Shown here piece after piece: positions 40,780 through 51,569 of a stretch of 64,000 nucleotides of DNA. The stretch covers positions 13,902,416-13,966,415 of the forward strand of contig NC_073746.1 of assembly GCF_029784135.1 (NCBI RefSeq), in the 5' to 3' direction. Under the pieces are notes generated by a model, which was not told the DNA's origin, did not search any database, and worked only from the letters and a program-made list of their open reading frames with translations. The translations under genes were made by a program, and so were the position numbers. This stretch comes from Toxorhynchites rutilus septentrionalis. Lineage: Eukaryota > Arthropoda > Insecta > Diptera > Culicidae. Numbering within the stretch: position 1 is the stretch's first letter; every line of letters begins with the position of its first letter.

Positions 40780-41389
40780 ATAGCCATGCGGATGTAATTT
40801 TCTACGCATCGTATTTATGAAATTTCCCGCAGTTTAAACGACTGTTCAGATATTCTAGAAAAGGTAAACAGATATTTTGTTTGATTTCAGCGATTAATTC
40901 GCATTCGAAATTACTTTGTTGTTTGGGGGCAAAATGAGTCACCACTGGATAACGACTTACTATATTTTATATATTTTCTAAAGCTAATAGGGAACTTAGG
41001 GTAAGACGAACCGTGAAATTGACAGGATTTTTCTGTGTTTACAACTTTCTTTTTTCATTCTAAATACCATTGAATGTAGTTTAGCACCGAAAACTTCGTC
41101 ATACTATAGTAATATATAAAAAACCGCATGATTTCATGCAACTTTGGTCACTTCTTTCATAAGACTTTTGAAGCATTTATAAAACTAATTTGAATTTTGC
41201 AAACTTCAATACACTTCCGAATGTTACCAGAGCTATCGATTGAGCTTGAATAAATAAACGTTAAAAATCATTTTTATATTAAAATGCAATTTTCTAATCC
41301 ATCTCATAACGGGCACATCGCTCCAGTATGGAGATAGATGGTTTTCCATTCCATTTTCTCATATCTGTACTTGTGTTATGTAACTAGCT
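40780..41389. other. AT-rich spacer, no gene seen
   Basis: No open frame or repeat that I can name. Confidence 0.35.
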
Positions 41390-41670
41390 GATTCGGCAAA
41401 CTTCGTTTCGCCCAAAATTGATTTTTTGATATGAGTTCTTTCGAACATTCACGTTCTCTTACTAAGCGAACGTCCATGATTGATTGATGTTCCAATTGAC
41501 CCTTCATAATTTCTTTCTACTATAAACTTCCTAGTATTTCTACCAAAACTCGACATTATGATAAAAAATCATTTTCAGACGCAATTTTCGCTCAAGATTC
41601 TTGATTCACCTGCAAATAACATGTTATACATGCTTGCTACCGAATAATAAATTTTCATTCATAATGTTTA
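41390..41670 (-). repeat. Inverted copy of the 28500-28800 repeat end
   Basis: TTCGGCAAACTTCGTTTCGCC, then CATTCACGTTCTCTTACTAAGC, then GAAACT...AATAACATG. It is the reverse complement of the end region at 28550-28800 and 40660-40765, so one end of this family appears three times in the window. Confidence 0.65.
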
Positions 41671-41678
41671 TCTTCTAA

Positions 41679-42171
41679 GGGCATCCGCACCAATGCGTTA
41701 CTATTCAAGATTTCTAGTCTCGAATTTTAGCTGTTGCCAATTTATTGACTCGTCGATTTGCGCACTCGTCGTTGCTATCGCGGTTGCTATAGTATCACTT
41801 CTTTTTCGCACCGCAGGTTGCTAAATACGATTGCTAATACTAGAAGAAATGACAAGTGTCAGTTAATTCTCTTTTCGTCGCATTCATTTTTTGTTAGATA
41901 AATGTAATACATACACTTCCGAAATAATATTTCAGAGCAAATCACAAAAAACGAACACAAGACGGATGAAACCCACAACAGATGTTTGACGTTTGTTGGA
42001 AATAGCAACACTTGGCTCGGCTGCTATCACGTTGCCAAATTTGTTAACTCACTATTCACCGAGAGGCAGATTACTATTTCTCACACCTGAACCGCAACCA
42101 CCAGTGGGGTTGCTACGTTATGGTGAGGATTGTCAAAATGTCTGTAACAACGCAATGGTGCGGATGCCCTG
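41679..42171. mobile_element. MITE with TIR GGGCATCCGCACCA
   Basis: AGGGCATCCGCACCAATGCG at the left; the reverse complement CGCAATGGTGCGGATGCCCT at the right. About 490 bp, non-coding. The neighbouring trinucleotides are TAA (left) and TGA (right), close to the TWA duplication of PIF/Harbinger elements, but this is not proof. Confidence 0.75.
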
Positions 42172-42309
42172 AGTGCGTTATTCTACCTGAGCATCCATTG
42201 TTATTTTCGCTTCACACCAATGGAACACGAAATCATATGGGACTATCAACGATCATGTCATATGAAAGTTCATTTTATTCGAACTCCTCCTCAAAGTTTT
42301 TAAGAAAAT

Positions 42310-42740
42310 ATCTAATTTTTTTCTCACCATACTATTGATTTACGGGCAGAGACGAATACAGCAAAATAAACACGACTTTAATCGGACCATTCCTTCTGCG
42401 GGTTTTACGCTTAGCAACACATTTGGGCTTCCAAATAAATAGAAGATATAGGAATGCGTTATTTCGCCTGAAAATTCATTTCCACCTTCGAACAAAGATC
42501 AGTTTCGTCAGTGCAAACATCGAATGGACTAACAACGCTTATTATGATGTAATTTTCGAACATATAAGAATTCAATTTTCCGAATTTCCGTAAATTTTCC
42601 AATTTTTCTTTCCGCTATATTGCCCTATGGGTAGAGATAAACAGAACAAAATAAAGACGGCTCAAAACGGAGCATTTGTTCTGCGGGATTTAGGCTTAGC
42701 AATACATTTGGCTTTCCATTTTTATTTATATAGGCAGATA
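42310..42740. repeat. Diverged direct duplication (~135 bp units)
   Basis: 42330-42440 and 42610-42720 share GGGCAGAGA.GAATACAGCA-like starts, AAAATAAA.ACG, TTCTGCGGG.TTTA.GCTTAGCAA and ACATTTGG. The spacing is about 290 bp. 42480-42540 is an inverted match to 28330-28390. Confidence 0.6.
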
Positions 42741-43067
42741 AAAACCAGAATGAACAAAATATATATATAAATTAAACAGCATGGTTGCAGAAATGCTAAT
42801 GCTTCATGTTAAACCGCAGGTTGACTTGAATGATAGCAAAATTGAAACTTGTTGCCAGAAACAACGATTTATTTTTAAATTAATGCAGCTCAGTACTTTG
42901 GTTGCTATAGGGTAACAATACAATTTTTTTTTAGATTGTGTTTCTATGGTTAGTAGGCGATATTTAAAAAAAATATGTATTGGTGCACATCAGTCTTGTA
43001 CATCCATTGCATTAATACATATTACTTCGCAGTGACGCATTGAGACTCAAGATTGCGGGTCATATAT

Positions 43068-43672
43068 TAGCACTAAGCCTACCACGAGGGGTCAAATGAC
43101 CCATTTCAAGCTTTTAGTCCAAATTTTCTTGTAAATTACATTGTCACAACATGATTTGCCTATACCACTATTCTAAAAAACATACATCGAATGTATTTTT
43201 CAGTGTTGACTCACCTCTTGTTATTTATTTTTACTGAGAAATAAATGTAATCTGCCCTAACTACCGCAACGGGTCATTTGACCCGTGCAAACATTCATAT
43301 GATATCAGAAAGATTTGCATGTGTGGTTGTAATACAATAACATTGCATTGCACATTTTAGCTATTGCTTTATATATTTTGTTGTATTTGTGAATGAATAG
43401 TGAATGATAAGCTAACAGTGACTATCAGTAACAGTAACTAACAGTAACCATTCCAAACTACACTGCTATTTTGCGTGTCAAAAATTGTAATTTCATAAAT
43501 TTGCTAATAATGTTTATCCTAAAAATGTCAAAATATAGAGGAGAATTATGGTATGTCGCGTTTTTCAACAAAACCATATAAATCGAGTCATTGTTCACTA
43601 ACTATTCATGAAGGGTCACTTGACCAGCTGTCGTAGGAATAGGTATACATGAAACATCGGGAGGTTTAGTGT
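43068..43672. mobile_element. TTAA-type MITE with TIR CACTAAGCCTACC
   Basis: Left TTAGCACTAAGCCTACCACG and right GGGAGGTTTAGTGTTAA are inverted. Internally, GGGGTCAAATGACCCATTT (43090) and AACGGGTCATTTGACCCGTG (43270) form palindromes. TTAA at the right, TTAG at the left. Non-coding, about 600 bp. piggyBac-like by target. Confidence 0.65.
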
Positions 43673-43790
43673 TAATAATGAGCGTTACTCTAAAGATGCT
43701 CAAATAAAACGAACAAATTATTAACACCGATATGTTCTACTTTTTCAAAATATATCAAAGTAGAAAGATGAATCTTTTATAATAAATACT

Positions 43791-43918
43791 GATCGGGACG
43801 ACCGTACGATGAAACTGTAGAATACAAGTGGAGAAGGGTACGGATCGGGACCACCGTAAAATTATTTGCGGATCGGGACGACCTCGCAGAAAAAGTACGG
43901 GCTCGGGACGACCGTATG
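43791..43918. repeat. Spaced array of GATCGGGACGACCGTA
   Basis: Four copies of a ~16 bp motif at 43791, 43843, 43871 and 43901 (GATCGGGACGACCGTA, GATCGGGACCACCGTA, GATCGGGACGACCTCG, GCTCGGGACGACCGTA), spaced 28-52 bp, inside AT-rich sequence. Confidence 0.8.
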
Positions 43919-44233
43919 GAGAACAGAACTTGACTCGATATTTTGTGAAACGTCATAAATTAGCTCAAACATCGCAAAGGTGGCTAAAATGATTTCTGTG
44001 AAGGATAATACACTGAAGCAAAATCTACCTGCATTTGTTCTTTTCGTCTTTCTTTTCATTCAATTCTTTTTTTTCGGAGAAGAGAGAAGGTGTGTGACAT
44101 GTCCAGTTCTGACAACACGGGCATCGTCAATTCAGCGATACAGTGGACTGGTTACTCTGCACATTTTCCTTAGCAACAGGTATTGCCCCTTGGGACCATC
44201 CATCGCGTGAATTTTGAAAAGGACCTACCGTTC

Positions 44234-44665
44234 TGAATCATATTTCGGACACTTTGTTCTAGAATCTTGAAATGCTTGATGCACTGATGATATAACTACA
44301 AAATTAATATCACAATTGCTTCTTTAGAGTAATCCCTTGGTTTCACTATCACATCATTTGAGAGTTACATTTGAATTAATACATAATAGGAAAAAATCCA
44401 TCCAAAATCCAAAATCCACTCATTGTCGTTTGTGTTTGACATTTGCTTAGCGTGAGCACGTAGAATTTTCCCCTTCATCAATATTTAAATTTCTCTCGTG
44501 TTTCATCAGTTCTCATCATCGTTATCAGGTTACTGTGATTACATGGTAAGTGTTTCGCATTTGACTGTAACATATAATCAAGTGTAATGTAATTTTTTAA
44601 AGTGTCCGAAATTTGAATTCAATCTGTCCGAAATTTGATTGGTGATGGTGTCCGAAGTTTGATTT
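44234..44665. repeat. Inverted-repeat element with TTTCGGACAC motifs
   Basis: TCATATTTCGGACACTTTG at the left; AAAGTGTCCGAAATTTGA, CTGTCCGAAATTTGATTG and GGTGTCCGAAGTTTGATTT at the right. Orientation and repetition of the motif recall the subterminal repeats of the element at 55168-57472. Confidence 0.5.
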
Positions 44666-44814
44666 TTATTCGCTTGATTTGAAAAGCATTTTATTCGATT
44701 ATTTTTTTTTTGTTTTCAATCAAGTAGGTACCAAAGTAGAAAGCTTAAAAGCATATTGAACTATTATTTGAGGGGATTAGAATGAAAGGGGTGTAAGTGA
44801 TTTGATCGATTTCT

Positions 44815-45170
44815 CTACATCGACTCTCTCTCTTTTGGTCATAACTTACCCAGTTTCATAGATTTTCGAGCGGTTATGGACCCGATGTCGACCGTAACGG
44901 TGTAAAGTGCTACAGAAGAGCAGGAATCTAACCCTGCTTGACCTCCGCAGGCAGCACTGCCCACAGATTTAGTTAGAATTGTGTGCAACAACTCAGCTGA
45001 GTGAAACGGCATCATTGCCTCTTTCTTCTCTGTCTCACTAAACTGTCATTAAAATACAACAGCGAGTGAACCATCATTTTGTAAGTATACAAAATTATTT
45101 TCGTTTGTTATGTGAAAATTATTTGGTTTTATTCCAGCAAAATACCAGCATCCTTGATAACGAGGAAGGA
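44815..45170 (+). repeat. Left member of a diverged inverted pair
   Basis: Matches the reverse complement of about 47440-47790: TTACCCAGTTTCATAGATTTT, CCCGATGTCGACCGTAACG, GAAACGGCATCA and TTTTGTAAGTATA, in the same order. The shared GTAAGT looks like a splice donor, and both copies have T-rich sequence ending in CAG shortly after it (TTCCAG here). Confidence 0.65.
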
Positions 45171-45179
45171 CACCTATTT

Positions 45180-46270
45180 ACAGGAAGGACACCTATTTAC
45201 GCATCACGAGAAGAATAACGGCTTGAATTATTGTTATGCCCTTTTTTGCGTGCTAACATCATCATTTTGCTGGAACGTATTTTCTGTGGAGCCCGAATCG
45301 AATCGGAAATCGTTTCTCCGAGTGAATTGAACCATAAAGTCATTTTAATCATGCGCATGGTAGAATTTCTATGTGAGTCGTTTCAAGTCGCCAAATTCCT
45401 AAAATCGTAACAAGCCCCGGAGATGCGGTTTTCATTAAATCTCATTCACGGTGGAGAAGGACGAATCCAGTGGAACGATGCAGATTGTTCAGATTCCGTT
45501 ATTAGAAACTTGGTAAGAAATGTTCCTATAAAACCAATATGACAGAGATTTGTCGTATATGGGCCGGCAATATTATATCTATAAAATGTTTTAATTGCAG
45601 ACAAATAATTCGTCGTTGGGTACTAGGAGGTATAGGACAGATTTCAACAGCGACAGTATAAGAAAACAGCGACAGTATAAGAAAATATGACAAGCTACTA
45701 CGAAGCTGTTGTGGCTTAACAAACGAACAGTAATTGAATTTTGAGGGTAATTATAATCAGTATAATCTACATTTGTTTATAATAATTTATTCACTTTTAC
45801 AGTTTACCATATTTCAAAACTGAAGAGGTGGAAAGGATCGTTTTTTTTTGGATTTCATAATATCGAACATAGACAAGACCAAAAAGAAGAGTTACAACTA
45901 GGATCTTAGAACTAGAGGAATTCCACGAATTTAAGATTGGCTCTATATAAGAAACAAAAAAATCGAATATTTATCTGTCAGATGGCGCAAAGAGAAATAT
46001 ATTGCAGATGATCTATTCCGTGCAAAAAAGCTCCAGGACGAATGCAATTCTGGGAGAGATGTAAAGTGAACAGAATCGTTATGAGGATTTGATGACGAAG
46101 TTTGATACTCCATCAGGAAGAATCACTAACCGTCAAAAACATAAACAGATCAAATATCAGTGTGATAGTTATATTAAGAAGAAATGTGTTGTAATGTGAA
46201 TTCAATAATGGATTTGTAAAATAAAATGAATAGTTGTCAACAACGTTAAATTTTTTTTTGTTTTCTCATT
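45180..46270. other. Unassigned spacer between inverted copies
   Basis: AT-rich; a direct repeat AGGAAGGACACCTATTTAC occurs twice at about 45162-45198, and AACAGCGACAGTATAAGAAA twice at 45647-45684. No gene is recognisable. Confidence 0.4.
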
Positions 46271-46278
46271 CTTCAATA

Positions 46279-46822
46279 CAGCCATAATGAGGGTTGAACA
46301 GTTTTGCATTCGGTCGACGCTGTGCCAGATTGGCACAGTGTTGGCTCGTCATTGATTGTCAAATACGAAGGATAGGTCGACAAAGTCATTGCAAAGTGGC
46401 TTGACATCGGTACCGATGTTGACACCATTTTTGGGACCGATTTGGCACAACAAAGTAGAGTGGGTAGCTGCAAATACCAGAGATCGAAATTCTCGCCGAT
46501 TTGAGACGAAAAACATCCGTTTTCACCCACAGGGAAAAATAGCTGAGAATATAGGAGGCGAGAGAATGTTATACGCTCACTTCGATTCTCGCTAGAAATT
46601 CAATGCCGATTTTTATTTTTCATCGAGTTACCCACTCTACATTGTTGTGTCGAATTGGTCCCAACAAACGGTGTCGACAACGATACCGATATCGTGCCAT
46701 TTTGCAATGATTTTGTCGACCTACCCTTCGTATTCGACAACCAATTTCGAGCCAAACCTGTGCCAATCTGGCACCGCGTCGACCGATTGCAGTACTGCTC
46801 AACCGTTTTTATGGCTGTGTGT
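46279..46822. mobile_element. Foldback/MITE with ~195 bp inverted arms
   Basis: 46279-46475 (ACAGCCATAATGAGGGTTGA, TGTGCCAGATTGGCACAGTG, AAGTAGAGTGGGTAGC) pairs with 46622-46822 (TTACCCACTCTAC, GTGCCAATCTGGCACCGCG, GTTTTTATGGCTGT). The loop is ~150 bp. TA precedes CAGCCATAA at the left; TG follows at the right, so a TA target is possible with one change. Non-coding. Confidence 0.8.
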
Positions 46823-47049
46823 TTTCAAAAAGTTTAATGTTAAGCAAAAAAAAAAAACAAAAAATTGCGTTGTTTACAAATATTTATTTAGAATAAATTC
46901 ATACAATTGTGCACTGTTGATGTACTCTATTCGCAGCGATTATACCGTCATCAGTAAACTCCCGTCAGCTACAAATTTCTTCATCGGAATCGCAGTCGGC
47001 TCAATTATTTTTGTCCCTTTCGTTCCCTCTAGCAGACACACCTAACTTC

Positions 47050-47430
47050 GTGGGGAATCATGACTGTTGAGATGGATGAGTTTTTTATTCTGAAATGAAA
47101 TTAAGAGATCAAAATTCATATCATAAGTAAAAATTAAAACCAGTCATACTTGCAACGGGTATTCAAATTGGTTACGTTCGTGTTGAAGTTGTTGTTGGTG
47201 ATTATGGTGAGATGAGCGCTTTGGTCTGATCCCAAAAACAATACTTTACCGAAGCTGCAAACTCCGTTTTCATTCCATTCAGATCACCGCTATTCTTTCA
47301 TTTTCATTTATACATTTCTGCTGTTGCTGCTGCTTTCCTTCCTTTGACGCGATATATCAACAAAGACTAGCTGCGTTCACCACAAATTTCGCCTGTATTT
47401 TGTCTCCGTGTTGTTGAATTTGTTACTGAA
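47050..47430. other. Unassigned spacer
   Basis: Contains trinucleotide runs (TTGTTGTTGG, GCTGTTGCTGCTGC) but no open frame that I can support. Confidence 0.35.
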
Positions 47431-47439
47431 ATTAATCAA

Positions 47440-47790
47440 GGAAACATAATTTATATTTAATAATTAAATATCAAAATTATCCTTACTTACAAAATTTAGT
47501 TCTCGATTCTCTGTTATATTTTGAATGACAATTTAGAGAGAAAGAGAAAAAGCAATCTCTACAGTGATGCCGTTTCGCTCAGTACCAAAAAATTGCATAC
47601 AATTATAGTTCAACTATAGATAGTGCAGCCTGCGGGGGGTAAGGCGGAGGTAGATTCCAGCACTTTTGTAGCATGTTACTTCGTTTCGGTCGACATCGGG
47701 CCAATGACTGCTCGATTATGTTTGGAACTGGGTATGATTGCCGAAAAATGGTTTCGTTTTCAGTGACTCCTTGATGCCGATAATGATTTT
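47440..47790 (-). repeat. Right member of the diverged inverted pair
   Basis: Minus-strand reading: CATACCCAGTTCCAAACATA, GGCCCGATGTCGACCGAAAC, GAGCGAAACGGCATCACTG, AAATTTTGTAAGTAAGG, then TTAATTTCAG. A minus frame of 63 codons (47794-47603) includes SYPVPNIIEQSLARCRPKRS; the left copy gives a similar broken reading (TYPVS.IFERLWTRCRP). This hints at a once-coding sequence with an intron. Confidence 0.6.
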
Positions 47791-47799
47791 TCACTTCCT

Positions 47800-48740
47800 C
47801 AGTACAGCTGAAAACATTGCATGAAAATATGCGGCAATATTGGGTTTCATCGTGAAGTGAACATGAGATGGATTAATATTTGTACAATTGTCCTTTGGAC
47901 GCTGTCCTAACAGACTAACGTTGGTAAAGTTAGCTATGATTTTTCGCTTCATATTTTCAGTACCAAATGAGATACGAAAAAGTATTCTCGTTGAACTTCC
48001 GAGATAGAGATTTTCCACATCTCTTTCTCTCCGAAAAAGAATTTTCGGTGAAAACGAAGAGACGAAAATATCAACCATACACGGTTCATCGAAAACTAGA
48101 TTGATTGACTGAATATTTATCGTGCATCCGAGCGAGGATTTCGATCTCTGGCAAATACATTCCCAGCTATATTTGAAAATGTGGAAGATAGATCAGAACC
48201 TCATCTATAACGTTTTTGCAGTTGAGTTATTAACTAAATAAAAAGTTGATGATATGATCATCATATATCCGAAATATGATTCAGAACGGTATCCACTTTG
48301 ATCGATTTCCTGCATTGCCTTTCTCTTTTGATAGCCACGGCCTCGAAGACAGATTTTGCGTCAGTTTTGCCACATAGTTTGACGAGCGTTATTTCTATAC
48401 TCCTGATCGGTGAACATGTTAGGAAATGTTGATGAATAGAATCGATTAACACATATAGGTCCTTTTGCTAAATTACGCAAGATTTGTTCCCATCGATGAT
48501 GCATGGCCTGGCATCCTTACGAAGAGATAATAAAAAATGGGTAAATTCGTGGAACGCTTCGAAAAACCAGCGATCTATGAAAAAAAGTTATCTTGTGGCA
48601 ATACTTTCAAGAATGCGGATAAAGCAAATAAATGATGCGGATACAACAATTAGCATTATATGCATTACTTTCATACTGCGTTGATTGGGATGATGTTGCG
48701 GGTGATGGTCGTCTTCGGTTTGGTGCCCGTGTTTCATTCC
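47800..48740. other. Possible continuation of the minus-strand element; unassigned
   Basis: Minus frames 48078-47791 (95 codons) and 48452-48261 (63 codons) lie directly upstream of the right inverted copy. 48300-48320 (GATCGATTTCCTGCATTGCC) resembles 44798 onwards. I recognise no domain. Confidence 0.35.
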
Positions 48741-48746
48741 GTCATA

Positions 48747-49201
48747 CAGGTAATCTTCGATATAACGTACATTTCACTTTCAAAATTGTACGTTGTATCG
48801 AATTGTACGCTATATCGAAGCACAATGAAGTACTCACAAACGTAGTCTATAATACATTATTGTGTTGCTGTTTTAGTACAGTTGATGAATAACTTCAATC
48901 AGAAGGCGAAGCCAGCCTTTCTCATGATGTTTCCCTTCGTACTGTTGATTAAATCTTGATTCATTTAGAATCCGGAATCAAAAAACCAGCTGTATTTCGG
49001 GATTGGTTGAAGGTACAAAACTTGTTTTAGCATCAAAATACAGATAATTCATTGTTCTATCAGAAAAAAAATATTGAAAAAAAATTTTCCTTTACACTTT
49101 GGAAATGTGTACGTTATATTGAGGTAAAATGTACGTTATATCGAGTGACGTTATATCGAGGGTACGTTATAACGAGGGTACGTTATATCGAAGTTTTCCT
49201 G
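48747..49201. mobile_element. pogo-like MITE with internal ACGTTATATCGA repeats
   Basis: CAGGTAATCTTCGATATAAC at the left and its near reverse complement (GTTATATCGAAGTTTTCCTG) at the right, with TA at 48745-48746 and 49202-49203. 455 bp. ACGTTATATCGAG is repeated four or more times near the right end and inverted near the left. TIRs of this look (CAG...CTTCGATATAACG) are typical of pogo/Tigger derivatives. Confidence 0.8.
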
Positions 49202-49463
49202 TATAAGGTTTAGGACATTCGAAATAATCCTAGAGAACCAAACCGGGGAGTTCCGTAGTCGTTTTGAGCATGATTTAAGTTTTGAAATCGATTCAAATTG
49301 TAGCAATCGTTGGTCATCGATCAGTTGATTTAGGTTAAAGTTTAAATTGAATTCCTTAAGATAATTTTTTTAGACTAAATGCGTTTTCTATCCCTTAATG
49401 TGTTAAATTTCGACTTTCGGTGAATGGAATCTCATCATGTTTTGACAGGTTCTTTTTTACGGC

Positions 49464-49760
49464 TATATAAATAAATGACAGATGGCATGAGAGAGGTTCT
49501 AGTCAACGCGAGTGATCTTCGAACAAATCTCTATAGAGAAGGTCTTACATTGCGTCGTAGGTAGATGGAGGCACGGCATCCCTGCCGCAGTCAGCTTCCG
49601 TCCGGTATACCTACACGCGTTTCAGAATTTCTCGCCAAGGAAAACACAGAATAAAAATGCACTTTTGCGCATGAATATCCTACGTCTCAAACCCAAAAGG
49701 AGTGGGGTCGCGCCGGTGGTTACGCAAGGAGCCTTAACTGCGTCCCTTCTTCCGTTCGCA

Positions 49761-49800
<40 letters not shown>

Positions 49801-50060
49801 ACCCGGCACATTCTGGCACACAGCACTTGGGGCTTCGGAGGGAGTTACCGTGTGACGACTCTTATCTTATCCTAGAGCCCATGTCGGATGTTTTATTATT
49901 TTACCGAACCGGACCTCTTTTTGTTGCGGCTCCAACGCGCGGTGCGGCGTCGATTTCACCGTGCAAAAATCTCCAAGCAAACAGCAACAAACGAGAAACT
50001 TGCTTTTATGTTCGCTTAATTTATACTAATGAAACTTCTTTAAAATTGCGGCTCATTTGA
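49464..50060 (+). promoter_or_regulatory. TATA-containing region and CT-rich downstream sequence
   Basis: TATATAAATA at 49464 is followed about 35 bp downstream by TTCTAGTCAACGCGAGTG, a possible start region. The sequence then becomes GC-balanced, with a (CT)n run at 49763-49797. An open frame of 182 codons (49512-50060) includes the CT run as LSLSLSL and has no recognised domain; I treat it as chance. It could be a host 5' exon or an LTR-type promoter. Confidence 0.35.
49763..49797. repeat. (CT)n microsatellite
   Basis: About 17 uninterrupted CT dinucleotides, equivalent to GAGA-factor sites on the other strand. Confidence 0.95.
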
Positions 50061-51330
50061 AGGGATTTCGTTTCTCCCGCTGTCCTCTGGTCGTCGTCGT
50101 CGTGATGGAACGTCCAAAAATTTTAATTCACCTCTCTCAAGGGGACACAAACGATTGCACGGCTGCGGCCAGCAATTATGTGGGAATCAAAATAAATATA
50201 TGACGTTTCGCTTACGAGATACAACCATCGACCATCGGGAAGTGCCTCTTTTTGTGTGCGTTGTGCGCGCGCAGAAGGAAATCTGCCCGAAATTATCGAT
50301 GATGTATTGAATTGAGGGCATAAATTCGGGCCTCAACCTCCTTCGTGACGTCCGCTCTGTCCGGGGCTTCGGGTTACGCTCCTGTTTGACCCGCACACCT
50401 GATCAACACGCACGAACACATACATATGTTGCACAGGTAAGCTTCTCTTTGAAGCCTGTACGGGAAGGAAGCCATTGAAATTGATATTTTTGTAGCGTAA
50501 CCTTTTCCTAGAATTGCCCTCTGTGTGTACGCTTTCGGATGGACAGGCATTACCTGCGGTGAAGATTAATGGGGGATGGATGCGCGTAACAAAGGAAAGG
50601 ATAAAGTGATGGGATGCGATGAAATTCCTCACTGTCAGTTCAGCCTATCGGTTTAAGTTCAGCTCTACCGGAACATGGTGTATGGGTAATTGAAGTTGAA
50701 CAAAGTTTTGAATAATTGAGCCACTACAACAAATGCTTACGAGAAGCGATTTATTTCCATTTTATTTGAATAAATTTCACACTATTGTTCGCCATTATAC
50801 TGCTCTAGGAATGCCAGATGTGGTTTTAACACTCGCCACCTGTTCGGTTGGAGCCGTGAGGCACACACAAAAAACGCTGTCGCTAATCTGCGAAATTGAA
50901 ATTGTCTTCTGACCGCAATTGAATTAATTGCTTTCCACCCTTCCTCTTACCTCTTAGATTGCCACACTATTGCTGCTGCTGCTATTTGATGACTCATTAA
51001 AAACACTTCCCCCGAGTGTTACTTCGGCGTGTCGTGGAATCGACAAACTTTAGGATAATTCGATTGGAAAGACCAGATTTGTTTTCGCGCCACGCTGATG
51101 AAGCCCACAAACGGCCACACCACGGAATGCCACCGTAGCGTTGGCTTTGGCTTTGGCTTCGGCTTTCGGTGGTTCGAAAACTAATTTGAGTAATTTTTTT
51201 CTCGTTATGGCCAAAGTGTTCGGCGGTCGTGTTCGGTCAAGCAGCCGGTTGTGCGCGATTTGTGTTTCCTCTCGAGTTGTGGTCCGCAGTTGGACCGAAA
51301 CATTGTTGGGCGCCACAGTCATCACACACA
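50061..51330. other. GC-balanced, TE-poor spacer
   Basis: Little repeat content. Short CGTCGTCGTCGTCG (50093) and GGCTTTGGCTTTGGCTTCGG (51142) runs. Open frames are short. It may be non-coding host sequence; no gene is identified. Confidence 0.35.
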
Positions 51331-51333
51331 TAT

Positions 51334-51339
<6 letters not shown>

Positions 51340-51399
<60 letters not shown>
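51340..51399. repeat. (CA)n microsatellite
   Basis: About 30 CA dinucleotides. It produces the spurious VCVCVC minus frame over 51050-51448. Confidence 0.95.
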
Positions 51400-51400
<1 letters not shown>

Positions 51401-51569
51401 AATAGAGAGGTGATTAGTTTGCTGGCGGAATCGGGAATGATTAACCACCGAACAACTAATCGTGGCGGCGGAATTAGGACGGGTGAATGTGTGACGATGA
51501 TTGGCGGGCGAGGATCAGCGGTTGTGCGGAGGAATGCGGTTTGTTATCAGACTGTGTTGTCTGAGTGAA

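Noticed and set aside
49512..50060. 182-codon + strand open frame
   Set aside because: Includes a (CT)n run read as LSLSLSL and has no family resemblance; open frame probably by chance in a GC-balanced stretch.
51050..51448. 132-codon minus-strand open frame
   Set aside because: Its core is VCVCVC from a (CA)n microsatellite.
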